Positions 26,156 through 34,780 of a stretch of DNA of 38,665 bases are shown here, piece after piece. The position numbers were made by a program, and so were the translations under genes. The DNA is taken from contig JACRNO010000027.1 of NCBI GenBank assembly GCA_016234855.1, positions 1-38,665 of the forward strand, given 5' to 3'. Position 1 is the first letter of the stretch. The number at the start of each line of letters is the position of its first letter. This stretch comes from Deltaproteobacteria bacterium. GTDB lineage: Bacteria; Desulfobacterota; GWC2-55-46. The notes beneath the pieces are model-generated. The model saw only the letters and a list, made by a program, of their open reading frames with translations, was not told where the DNA came from and made no database searches.

Positions 26156-26794
26156 TTACTTTGACCTGGATTCCTTTGCTGGCGCAGCCGGCTTCTTTGT
26201 CTTCTTCGACTTCGTAAGGTCTATCTTCTTCATCTTCCTGCCTTCGAGTTTCGCCAGATGCTCCTGCGCGCTAATCCAGTATTTGGTGTGCGGCTCCGCA
26301 CGGGAGATATACTGCTGCCACGCCGTTATGGCATGCTTCTTATCGCCCTTCTTCTCGAACGCGAGGCCGAGCCCGTAGTAGGCGCTGGCAAGCTCCGGGT
26401 TCATCTTAATGGCGGTAAGCTGCGCCCCTATGGCATTGTCGATATAACCCTTGTAATAATATGCATAGCCGAGGTTACTGATAGGATCGGGGCTGTTGGG
26501 GTTAAGCTTGATCGAGGCCTCGTACTCATTTATGGCCTCGTCCAACTTGCCTCCCCTGTCGAACTGAATACCCTTCATGAAGTGTTCCTTGGCCTTGGCG
26601 CGGTCCTCCGGCGAGACGACAACCGGCTTCTGAGGGGCAGTGGCCGGACCGGCCTGCTGCTCGACGGCAGGTTGTTGAGAGGGAGGCGATTGAGAAGCCT
26701 GCTCCTGCGAGCACCCGAAAAAGACCATAGACGCCGCTAAAACTACGGCCGATAACCCGGCGAAGCCGTATCCACCCTTTGAAGTTAGTGTCAT
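26156..26794 (-). CDS. TPR-repeat lipoprotein
   Basis: 212 aa. Signal peptide with lipobox (VVLAASMVFFGC; lipidated Cys about residue 28), then a Gln/Pro/Ser/Ala-rich linker. Three TPR units follow at about 65-165 (HFMKGIQFDRGGKLDEAINE, ISNLGYAYYYKGYIDNAIGA, YYGLGLAFEKKGDKKHAI). The tail is Lys/Ala/Pro-rich. Probably an inner- or outer-membrane-anchored scaffold facing the periplasm; partners unknown. Transcribed alone. Confidence 0.88.
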   Translation of the reverse strand: MTLTSKGGYGFAGLSAVVLAASMVFFGCSQEQASQSPPSQQPAVEQQAGPATAPQKPVVVSPEDRAKAKEHFMKGIQFDRGGKLDEAINEYEASIKLNPNSPDPISNLGYAYYYKGYIDNAIGAQLTAIKMNPELASAYYGLGLAFEKKGDKKHAITAWQQYISRAEPHTKYWISAQEHLAKLEGRKMKKIDLTKSKKTKKPAAPAKESRSK

Positions 26795-26944
26795 TTCAGA
26801 CCAGCCTCCTTAAAAAATACTCTTGGGTATACTATCAAAAGGCCGCGTTGAATGCAAGGTGGTAATCAGGGATGGCCCCTGCCATGTCGACCGTCATGCA
26901 GGCGGCTGTCGTGCGCCAGCCCTGGCCTGGCGAATGCGAACGCC

Positions 26945-26980
26945 AAAAAAAAAGAGGGTCTGCCGCTGCGGCAGACCCTC
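26945..26980 (-). terminator. Rho-independent terminator of htpX
   Basis: Perfect palindrome GAGGGTCTGCCGC/GCGGCAGACCCTC, followed on the minus strand by a run of nine T. It lies 25 bp after the htpX stop. Confidence 0.93.
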
Positions 26981-27004
26981 CTGAGATAATACGCAAACCA
27001 TACC

Positions 27005-27853
27005 TTACCGGCCAACCATCGCCTGCAACCTCTTTATCCTCTCTTCAATTGGCGGGTGAGTGCTGAAGAGGCGCAGCACGCCGCCGCCGCTCAAAGGACT
27101 TACGATAAACATGTGCGCCGTGGCCTGATTAACCTCTTCCATGGGCATCTTCTTATTGTAAAAATCGAGCTTTCGGAGGGCGTTGGCAAGGGAGAGCGGC
27201 GTGCCCGCAATAGCCGCGCCCCCGGCGTCCGCGCCGAATTCCCGCGAGCGCGATATCGCCATCTGTATGATTGCGGCGGCGAGCGGGCCGACTATCATCA
27301 TAACGATGGCGGCAAGCGGGCTTGAGCCGTTATCGTCGTCGCGGCGGCTGCCGCCAAACAGGGCGGCAAAGTAGGCCATGTGCGAGAGGTACCCGATTGC
27401 GCCTGCAATGGTGGCCGCTATAGTTGATATCAGGATATCCCTGTTCTTCACATGCGCCAGCTCGTGGGCCAGCACGCCCCTGAGTTCTTCGGTGGTCAGG
27501 AGGTTCATTATGCCGGTGGTCACGGCCACTGCCGCGTGAGCGGGACTGCGGCCGGTGGCGAACGCGTTCGGAGTCTCGTTCTGTATTATGTAGACGCGCG
27601 GCACAGGCATATTCGCGGCCGCGGCAAGGGAGCGCACCGAGACGTATAACGCCGGGGCCTCGGCTTCCGTGGCCTCTTTGGCGCTATACATGCGCAGGAC
27701 AATGGCATCGCTCCACCAGTACATGACAAAGTTCATCACACCGGCGAATGCCAGGGCGATTACGGCCCCGTTCCTGCCGCCGAATATGCCGCCGAAGAAT
27801 ACCAGCAGAGCGGTCATAACCGCAAGCAGGATTGCTGTCTTGAGATAGTTCAT
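27005..27853 (-). CDS. htpX: HtpX family zinc metalloprotease (M48)
   Basis: 282 aa inner-membrane protease that degrades misfolded membrane proteins. Two N-terminal transmembrane helices (about 5-45), zinc site [10 protein letters not shown], two further hydrophobic stretches (about 150-200), and the third zinc ligand in [10 protein letters not shown]. The C-terminal [16 protein letters not shown] is the family signature. It lies downstream of DUF116 on the same strand with a 129-bp gap and its own terminator. Confidence 0.96.
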   Translation of the reverse strand: MNYLKTAILLAVMTALLVFFGGIFGGRNGAVIALAFAGVMNFVMYWWSDAIVLRMYSAKEATEAEAPALYVSVRSLAAAANMPVPRVYIIQNETPNAFATGRSPAHAAVAVTTGIMNLLTTEELRGVLAHELAHVKNRDILISTIAATIAGAIGYLSHMAYFAALFGGSRRDDDNGSSPLAAIVMMIVGPLAAAIIQMAISRSREFGADAGGAAIAGTPLSLANALRKLDFYNKKMPMEEVNQATAHMFIVSPLSGGGVLRLFSTHPPIEERIKRLQAMVGR

Positions 27854-27982
27854 CCGTTAAAACCCCTCCGTTATGTCTTTCTTATGAGATTGTCAGACAA
27901 GCGCGCCGGACGCCGAGATGGCGTCGACCACATTCTATATTATACTAAATTTTGTGTATAACAGGCAAGATACCTTGCCCTG

Positions 27983-28810
27983 TCAACTCCGGGCGGGGGC
28001 GCCTCCAAGGTGTTCGGGGTCGACAAGCTCCAGTATCGCGTTGCGGACCTCGGCGAGCGCGACCCCGGTCTCCATGCAGTATCCGTGCGGGCGCTTGTTG
28101 ACGATGGCGAAGACCGGCAGCGGATAGGCGTCCTGCAGCCCGCTCGTAAGGTCCCGTTCGCAAGCCACGGCGATTACAGCGTGCGGACGCTCCTCGTAGA
28201 GCTTGCGCCTTGCCACCGTGCCGCCGGTCGAGATGAATAGCGTTATCCCGAACTCTTCCGAGAGCGCGAGCAGTTCGCCTATCTCGCACCTGCCGCACCC
28301 GGCGCAGTTCTTGACGTTACGCGTTACCTTTATCTTGCAGTTGTCGAACTGTATGCAGTGCGGCATGAGTATGAGGAGCCTGTCAGGCCGGAAGCGCTTG
28401 CCCATCAACCTGACCATCTGGTTGTTTATCTCGATAAATGCCTGCTCTATCTTTATCCTCGGCACCTTCAGCAGCCCGCCCACCATCATCATCACGGGCA
28501 GGAAGAACTTTACAAGCAGACCGTGGAACGCGGACGACTTTACGATAAAACGGCCGTTGAGCGCGGCAACGGTGATAAAGACCGCGCCGAGGACGACGAA
28601 GAGGGCCGCGCCGATAAGCGCGAACCCGAGGACGTACGGCAGGGCCGGATGGATGGCAGCCAGACCGATGGTCGGCACGTACCAGAAGAAGAACCCGGCC
28701 ATGACAATGAAAAGCGCGGTTATCCCCAACAACCACAGGAATGCGGCCATGCCGGGTTTATACTGCACCGACTCCGGACTGCCGCTCCACTTTTCGTCGT
28801 TCTCAGCCAA
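27983..28810 (-). CDS. DUF116 family membrane protein with cysteine cluster
   Basis: About 275 aa. Two or three hydrophobic helices (about residues 20-45, 55-85 and 95-110) precede a cytoplasmic domain. That domain holds PHCIQFDNCKIKV, NVKNCAGCGRCEIGEL, VACERDL and PHGYCMETGV; the Cys pattern suggests metal or Fe-S binding, though the family is uncharacterised. Start: TTG at 28810 with AGAGGGGG upstream overlaps the fmt stop by 8 bp; a GTG at 28852 is the alternative. Its place after def-fmt is one I associate with deltaproteobacterial-type genomes. Confidence 0.85.
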   Translation of the reverse strand: MAENDEKWSGSPESVQYKPGMAAFLWLLGITALFIVMAGFFFWYVPTIGLAAIHPALPYVLGFALIGAALFVVLGAVFITVAALNGRFIVKSSAFHGLLVKFFLPVMMMVGGLLKVPRIKIEQAFIEINNQMVRLMGKRFRPDRLLILMPHCIQFDNCKIKVTRNVKNCAGCGRCEIGELLALSEEFGITLFISTGGTVARRKLYEERPHAVIAVACERDLTSGLQDAYPLPVFAIVNKRPHGYCMETGVALAEVRNAILELVDPEHLGGAPARS

Positions 28811-29750
28811 GCCGTGCCCCCTCTTTAACCCTGTAGCCTGAAATAAAATCACCCGCTGCCATGCGGCGCTTGCCTTCGGGCTGGACCTCGGTCACGTCAA
28901 AGACCCCGCTACCGCAGCTTACGGAGATTGCCTGCCTGTTGAGCCTTACTATCGTGCCGGGCGGCGGTGCGCCGTTTGCCGCCTGTTCCGATACGACGCC
29001 CGCGTGTATCTTCAAGAGAGCGCCGTTACAGAAGGTATACGCGCCGGGCCACGGGTAGACGCCCCGGAGGAGATTGTTTATGCAAGCCGCCTCGTTGCTC
29101 CAATCTATCAGACCGTCTTCTTTCTTCATGGGCGGCGCATAAGTGGCCAGCGTCCCGTCCTGCGCCGTTGGCGTGAGCGCGCCGTCGCTTATGAGACCAA
29201 GCGTCCTTACGAGCAATGTTGCGCCGATATTCGAGAGACGGGCCGAGAGCGTCGCGGCATTGTCAGTTTCGCTTATCTCCGTCTCCTCACACCGATCGAC
29301 CGGGCCGGTGTCCATGCCCGCATCAAGCAGCATGGTGCAGACGCCCGTAGTAGCATCGCCGTGCATTATCGCGCGATTTATTGGAGAGGCCCCGCGATAG
29401 CGCGGCAGGAGCGAGGCATGGAGGTTTATGCACCCCTTTGCCGGTATATCGAGAACAGATTGCGGCAGTATCCTGCCGTATGCGACCACCACGATAAATT
29501 CAGGCGACATGGCCGCGATAGAGGAGACGATTGCCGGGTCTTTCAGCCCCTTCGGCTCCATGCACCTTATACCGCGACTGCTTGCCGCGGCCTTTACAGC
29601 GCACTGGCGCTGCGTAAGCCCCCGGCCCGCGGGCTTATCAGGCTGAGTAACGACTGCCGCGACGTCATAGCCCGCATCGAGAAGGGCCAGCAGCGAAGGG
29701 ACGGCGAACTCCGGCGTCCCCATGAAAACCACAGTGGGAGAAAGACCCAT
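28803..29750 (-). CDS. fmt: Methionyl-tRNA formyltransferase
   Basis: 315 aa, normal length. It formylates initiator Met-tRNA. N-terminal VVFMGTPEFAVPSLLALL, folate/catalytic site NLHASLLPRYRGASPINRAI (Asn and His), catalytic Asp region TMLLDAGMDTGP, and a C-terminal OB domain from about 205. It pairs with def, 280 bp upstream on the same strand, and overlaps the DUF116 gene. Confidence 0.97.
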   Translation of the reverse strand: MGLSPTVVFMGTPEFAVPSLLALLDAGYDVAAVVTQPDKPAGRGLTQRQCAVKAAASSRGIRCMEPKGLKDPAIVSSIAAMSPEFIVVVAYGRILPQSVLDIPAKGCINLHASLLPRYRGASPINRAIMHGDATTGVCTMLLDAGMDTGPVDRCEETEISETDNAATLSARLSNIGATLLVRTLGLISDGALTPTAQDGTLATYAPPMKKEDGLIDWSNEAACINNLLRGVYPWPGAYTFCNGALLKIHAGVVSEQAANGAPPPGTIVRLNRQAISVSCGSGVFDVTEVQPEGKRRMAAGDFISGYRVKEGARLG

Positions 29751-29814
29751 AGCTAAGGATTACGCTCCCGAAAAAACGGTTTTTGAGAACAAGACATCAT
29801 TCAAGAGGGAGAGT

Positions 29815-29975
29815 TGTCTTTGCCCCTCCCCTTATTTAACTAAGGGAAGGCTGGGAGGGGTTGTGTCTTATGACAGTTCAAAACCTAACTCCCCCTGCCC
29901 CCTCTTTATTAAAGAGGGGGTTCAGTTTTTGCCCCTCCCCTTATTTAAGGGGAGGCTGGGAGGGGTTATGTCTGC
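29815..29975. repeat. Cluster of CCCCTCCCC...GGGAGGGG tract repeats
   Basis: Two direct copies of tgcccctccccttatttaa...ggctgggaggggtt (about 29819-29864 and 29930-29967) flank a unit actccccctgccccctcttt/aaagagggggttcag. They are related to the elements at 6325 and 34482. A partial ~170-bp-family hairpin (cagggctgaagccctgagct) follows at 29990. Between def and fmt; no gene. Confidence 0.75.
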
Positions 29976-29989
29976 GCGCCAATAAAAAC

Positions 29990-30014
29990 ATCAGGGCTGA
30001 AGCCCTGAGCTACA
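29990..30014 (+). repeat. Isolated cagggct/agccctg hairpin
   Basis: Same palindromic core as inside the ~170-bp repeats at 9954 and 24100, here without the flanking parts. Confidence 0.5.
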
Positions 30015-30032
30015 GGCGTTGCGGCCTCAAAC

Positions 30033-30587
30033 CTACAACGCCTGCTCGAGCGCGGCAGCCGCCTTTCTGAGCCTGCGTTTTATGAACTCGCGTTTCAGGC
30101 GCGATATCCTGTCGATAAAGACAATGCCGTCAAGGTGGTCTATCTCGTGCTGAAGGGCGATGGCGAATAGCCCTGCCGCGTCGAACTCGACAGGATTACC
30201 GTCCCTGTCCAACCCCTTTACGCGGACCTCGGCCGCCCTCTCGACGTTTGCCGTCTCCCCGGGCAGGCTCAGACAGCCTTCTTCAAAGACCGTCGTGCCG
30301 GTTGCCGAGACTATCTCCGGGTTTACAAGCGCGACGAGGTTTTTCCCCTTTACGCGCCTACGCGGCCTATCTTCGCCGTCGTCATCAGGCTCTTCATCCG
30401 GCACGTCGAGGACTATGACGCGCGCGGCAGCGCCGACCTGGACCGCGGCCAGACCTATGCCGTTAGCGGCATACATCGTCTCTATCATATCCGCTATGAG
30501 CCGGCTGACCTCGCCGACCGCTTTGACCTGCGCGGCATGGGTCTTCAGAAATGGGTCAGGGTACTTTATGATATTCAATATTGACAT
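30033..30587 (-). CDS. def: Peptide deformylase
   Basis: 184 aa. It removes the N-formyl group from nascent proteins. The three catalytic motifs are intact: GIGLAAVQVG, EGCLSLPG and QHEIDHLDG. A charged insertion (about 65-82, DDDGEDRPRRRVKGK) lengthens the loop between motifs 1 and 2. Functionally paired with fmt downstream. Confidence 0.96.
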   Translation of the reverse strand: MSILNIIKYPDPFLKTHAAQVKAVGEVSRLIADMIETMYAANGIGLAAVQVGAAARVIVLDVPDEEPDDDGEDRPRRRVKGKNLVALVNPEIVSATGTTVFEEGCLSLPGETANVERAAEVRVKGLDRDGNPVEFDAAGLFAIALQHEIDHLDGIVFIDRISRLKREFIKRRLRKAAAALEQAL

Positions 30588-30654
30588 AAATCTATCCGTT
30601 ACAAGGCGGCGAACACACCGCCTTCGGGTTCAGGCGGATGCCCTGCCATATTAT

Positions 30655-30683
30655 ATTATAACGTAAATAGGGGGATTGTTTAA
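30655..30683 (-). promoter_or_regulatory. Possible def promoter
   Basis: On the minus strand TTAAAC (30678-30683), 17-bp spacer, TATAAT (30655-30660). The -10 is perfect, the -35 weak. It lies in the 180-bp gap between priA and def, which holds nothing else I can identify. Confidence 0.4.
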
Positions 30684-30767
30684 GTGTTTTTTAACGAGGT
30701 GGGTCTGATGTCTGCGTGAGGCTCTTACCTTGCACCCCGGGTCGTTATGGCCATACCGCCAGCGTCA

Positions 30768-33194
30768 TCACATTATGGCCGAAGGGTCCATGTCAATAAT
30801 CAAAGTAAGGCCCGCGTGGCCACGGGCGTAAAAGGCGTCTCTCAGGCCTGCAACGAGCGCGAGCATCGCCTTAAGGTTTGCGCGTCCCGCGGCCTTGACA
30901 AGCATCTGGTGCCTGTATCGGCCGCGCAGCCTTGCCAATGGAGCCGGGGCCGGGCCGAGCAGGCTCAAACCGGCTGCGCCCCTTGCAAGGAGCCCTGATG
31001 CAGCCGAGCGCATCCCTTCGGCGGCCCCGGCAACGGCCGCTTCCTTTACCCCTTCCACCCTGAGCGCGCACAGCCTCGCAAACGGCGGATATACGGCGTC
31101 CTGCCGCATCTTCAATTCTTCCTCAAAAAAACCGTCATAGTCATGCCTTCCTGCGTTGACAAAACAGTAATGCGCCGGGTTCAGGGTCTGTATGACGACC
31201 CTCCCCGGGTCAGGACCCCGCCCGGAGCGGCCCGCTGCCTACGTGATGAGTTGAAAAGTGCGCTCTGCCGCGCGGAAGTCCGGCATATTGAGCGAGGTAT
31301 CGCCTGACAGGACGCCGACGAGCGTTATACCGGGGAAGTGATGACCCTTGGATACCATCTGCGTGCCAACAAGGCAGTCTATGCGCCCGGCCTCGACCGC
31401 GTCGATTATCGCCTTTGCCGAGCCTTTCCGCCGGGTGGTATCCCTGTCCATGCGCCCGACAAGCGCATCCGGGCATAACGCCCTGACCTCTTCCTCAAGC
31501 CGTTCCGTGCCAAGCCCCGGCTGCACAAGGCGGCTGCTCTTGCAGAGCGGACAGACAGCGGGCATTGGCATGGACAGGTCGCAGTAATGGCACTTGAGAC
31601 GTCCCGCGGCCTTATGCATGGTCATCGTCACCGAACAGTTCCTGCACTTGAATGAGTTGCCGCAGTCGCGGCAGATGATGAAGTTTGAAAACCCGCGCCT
31701 GTTGAGCAGCAGCAGGGCCTGTGCGCCGTTGGCAAAGGTCTCGGCAAGCAGGGACTTTAGACGATTTGAGATCATCTCCCTTGCCTCCGTCTTCATGTCG
31801 AGTATCTCGACGGCTGGCAGAGGCCTCTCTTCCACCCGTTTACGGAGATTGAGTTGCGTGAGCATGCCTGCGCGGGCGTTGTAAAACGTCTCGACCGAGG
31901 GCGTTGCCGAGCCGAGGACGATTGTTATGCCGAGCGTCTTTGCGAGCATGAGGCTTGCGTCGCGGGCGTTATACCGCACCCCGTCGTCCTGCTTGTACGA
32001 GGTCTCGTGCTCCTCGTCAACGATAATCATCCCGAGGTTGGCGAGCGGCGTGAAAAGGGCCGAACGAGCGCCAACGACGATATCGACCTTGCCGGAGAGT
32101 ATGCGCTCCCATTCATCAAGACGTTCGCCCGAAGAAAGTCCGCTGTGTACGACGGCTACCCTGCCCGGGAAACGCGCCGCAAGGTATGCGGCAGGCCACG
32201 GGGTAAGGGCTATCTCGGCCGTAAGGAATATCGCCTTCTTACCTGCCCTCACGACCTCTTCGAGCGCGTTCAGATAGACAAGGGTCTTGCCGCTGCCTGT
32301 TACGCCGTAGAGCAGAAACGGCGCGTACCCGCCCTTGTTGAAAGAGGCTGTTATCGCCTCTATCGCGGCCTTCTGCTCGGAGTTCGGCTCGTGCAGCGCA
32401 TGGCGCGGGGCAAGCCCGGCAAGCGGGTCGCGCATTACCCTGTTCTTGCGGCTCGTTACAAGCCCTTTTTTAACAAGGCTTTTCAACGGGGCCGACACTT
32501 CGCCTATGGCCTGCCTCAACCGCGTTGCCGTTATTTCGCCGGATGCGTTCAGAGATTCCAGTATCCGCGCCTGAACAGGGGCGCGGGCAGCGAGCCTTTC
32601 AATGGCATCCATCCCCTCGGGTGTCACCATAAGGTATTCTTCAAAGGCCGCAACAGCGCCGCTACGCGCAGCCTCATCTTCCATAATCAGCCCTTCGCGC
32701 TTCAGCCGCTCCAATGTGGCATAGACCGCCTTAGCCTTGAAACGCTTTACCAGCGCGGAGACCGTTATGCCGGTCGCTGCCGCTTCAAGGATTTGCGCGC
32801 CAAGCCCGCTTATTCCTCCGAGCGCATCAGCGCCCGACTGCGTTATCCGCACGCGCCTTCGGCTCTTTACGGCTGCGGGCGCGGGGCATATCAAATCAAC
32901 TGCCGAGCCTATCGGCGCGAAATAGTAGGATGCGAGCCAACGATAAAACCCGGCAATTGCCGCGTCAAATAGCGGGGCCGGGTCTATGATATCGGCTATA
33001 GGAAGTATCTTCTTCAACTCGCCCGAAGGCTCGTGGTGCAGGGCCATGATATAACCGGCAAGCCTGCGCCTGCCGAAAGGCACGAGCACGCGCTTACCGA
33101 TTGCAACGTCAGGAGAAAGCTCCGGCGGCACGCTGTAGGTAAAGGTCTTGTCCAGCGGCACAGGCACCGCCACGTCCGCAAAAACGCCTTTCAT
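30768..33194 (-). pseudogene. priA: Primosomal helicase PriA with in-frame amber codon
   Basis: 808 codons from ATG 33194 (GGGAAAGGACG upstream; overlaps the MFS stop as ATGA) to 30768. The 3' DNA-binding domain at the N-terminus (PLDKTFTYSVP), Walker A GVTGSGKT, Walker B VDEEHE, VLGSATPSVE, and an eight-Cys zinc region (CRDCGNSFKCRNC, CHYCDLSMPMPAVCPLCK) are intact. In motif VI the usual Gln codon of QVAGRAGRG is TAG (31239-31241). After it the same frame continues AAGRSGRGPDPGRVVIQT and through the normal C-terminal domain (GPAPAPLARLRGRYRHQ). So one substitution, with no frameshift, splits the gene. It may be a sequencing error, a real mutation, or suppressed. PriA restarts stalled replication forks. 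Confidence 0.9.
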
Positions 33195-34405
33195 CTCGTC
33201 CTTTCCCCGTCCATCCTTATTGCGACCATATAGACGATAAAAAATACGGCGCACCCCGCCGCAGTAATCGCGCCGAAGTAGAAGGCCGCGGCAGGCGAGA
33301 CCGTCTCCCAGAGCCAGCCCGCTATGACGCTTGCGGGCAGCGTTGCCAGCCCGATTGCCGTATTATAGACGCCGAAGGCCGTGGCCTTGAAGTCCATTGG
33401 GATGACGGTAGCGAGAAACGCCTTCTGGATCCCCTCGGTCAGGCCCATGAATACGCCGTAGCAGGCAAAGAGCAGCCAGACGTGCGTTGTGCTGCTCGCG
33501 ATTGCAAAACCGTAATACAGAGCGGCAAAGAGGACGAACCCCGCGAATATGAGCCGCTTCTTGCCGAACCTGTCAGCGGCAATCCCGGCGGGCACGGCCA
33601 CGGCCGCGGAGATGAGATTGAAGACGAGATAGACTATTGGTATCATCACCGTCGGCACTCCGAGCTGCTCGGCCCTGAGTATCAGGAATACGTCCGAGCT
33701 GTTGCCGAGGGCAAATAACGCGGCAATTGCGACAAAGGCCTTGAACCGCCAGTCAAAATGTTTGAACGTGAGGCGCGGACGGACTGTCTGAACCACCTGC
33801 CCTGCCGTCGGCCTCGCTTTGGATTTTTCCTTGATGAAAAAGGCGACAAGCAGGACGGCGATAATACCGGGTATGACCGAGAGCCAGAAGACCGGCCTGT
33901 ATCCGTCGGCAAAGAGCGCGAGAGCGCCAAAGGCGATGGCAGGGCCGATGGCCGCGCCTACCGTGTCCATGGCGCGATGGAAGCTGAATGCGCGGCCCAG
34001 ATAACCCGGCTCAGTGGACTCGGCGATTATCGCGTCGCGCGGAGCGGTGCGCACGCCCTTGCCAAACCTGTCCATGATGCGGTAGGCAAAGACCTGATGC
34101 CAGCTTCCTGCAAGGGCGAGCACCGGACGGCTTATGGTGGAGAAGGCGTAGCCCGCGAACATCAGCCCTTTCCTGTTGCCGAGCCTGTCCGAGAGATACC
34201 CTGAGAAGACCTTGAGGAGCGAGGCGGTCGCCTCTGCCGCGCCCTCGATAAGCCCGATGACGGCCTTGTTCAGCCCCAGGACATTGGCCATGAATAGCGG
34301 CAGGACCGGATATATCATCTCCGAGCTTATGTCCATGAACAGGCTCACAAGCCCGGCCACGAAGACGTTTTTCGAAAGGCCGAATATTTTTTTGGTGTTT
34401 GGCAT
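33191..34405 (-). CDS. Major facilitator superfamily transporter
   Basis: 404 aa from ATG 34405 (415 aa from GTG 34438; neither has a good ribosome binding site, and 34405 matches the usual N-terminus). Twelve hydrophobic helices. The loop between helices 2 and 3 has GYLSDRLGNRKGLMFAGY (MFS motif A), and DRFGKGVRTAPRDAIIAEST is typical of a subgroup of uncharacterised MFS permeases. Substrate unknown. Its stop overlaps the priA start by four bases, so the two are co-transcribed. Confidence 0.9.
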   Translation of the reverse strand: MPNTKKIFGLSKNVFVAGLVSLFMDISSEMIYPVLPLFMANVLGLNKAVIGLIEGAAEATASLLKVFSGYLSDRLGNRKGLMFAGYAFSTISRPVLALAGSWHQVFAYRIMDRFGKGVRTAPRDAIIAESTEPGYLGRAFSFHRAMDTVGAAIGPAIAFGALALFADGYRPVFWLSVIPGIIAVLLVAFFIKEKSKARPTAGQVVQTVRPRLTFKHFDWRFKAFVAIAALFALGNSSDVFLILRAEQLGVPTVMIPIVYLVFNLISAAVAVPAGIAADRFGKKRLIFAGFVLFAALYYGFAIASSTTHVWLLFACYGVFMGLTEGIQKAFLATVIPMDFKATAFGVYNTAIGLATLPASVIAGWLWETVSPAAAFYFGAITAAGCAVFFIVYMVAIRMDGERTR

Positions 34406-34481
34406 GGGGGAGGATATCTTTATTTGGGTACGCTGCACTGAGCCGATATACGCCCCTTTGCAAGAAGGGAAGCAATAAGAA

Positions 34482-34606
34482 TCCCCCCCTTAGAAAAGGG
34501 GGGCAAGGGGGGATTTGAGATAGTTACGGGTTACGAGAGGACGAAGAGCATTCGTAAAAGACCCATTAAAAAAATCCCCCTCAGTCCCCCTTTTTCAAAG
34601 GGGGAA
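34482..34606. repeat. ~125-bp element with CCCCC/GGGGG terminal inverted repeats
   Basis: The left arm tccccccttagaaaagggggg plus caaggggggattt is repeated in reverse complement at the right (aaatccccctcagtcccccttt, then tcaaaggggga). The 55-bp interior is non-coding. MITE-like layout, in the 340-bp gap between dnaB and the MFS gene. Confidence 0.7.
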
Positions 34607-34673
34607 GCAACAAACGATGGGCTTCGCAAGCTCAACCATCCTACGGAACAAATTTGCTTTGACAACTCCGGCG

Positions 34674-34776
34674 GGTTCAGGTTTGTAACCTGAACCTCTT
34701 ATTACGTAATGCAAAAAACGCGTCATTTTTCTTCGCACGAACTCATGGGTTCAAGTTACAAACTTGAACCCGCAGC
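34674..34776 (-). repeat. Palindromic ggttcaag/cttgaacc repeats, copy 2
   Basis: A palindrome gggttcaggttt..aacctgaacc (34674-34697) and, at 34721-34776, the inverted copy of the element at 14341-14394 (aactcatgggttcaagtt...cttgaacccgcag). It ends 5 bp from the dnaB stop, so its hairpin may serve as the dnaB transcript end. Confidence 0.7.
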
Positions 34777-34780
34777 TCCC

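Noticed and set aside
31854-32972. 372-codon plus-strand frame opposite priA
   Set aside because: Antisense to conserved helicase domains; composition and lack of a ribosome binding site indicate a shadow.
30768-33194. Amber codon reassignment as the explanation for the priA TAG
   Set aside because: No other gene in the window needs an in-frame TAG to be read, and serA and the MshEN gene end at ordinary stops; one point change or sequencing error is simpler.
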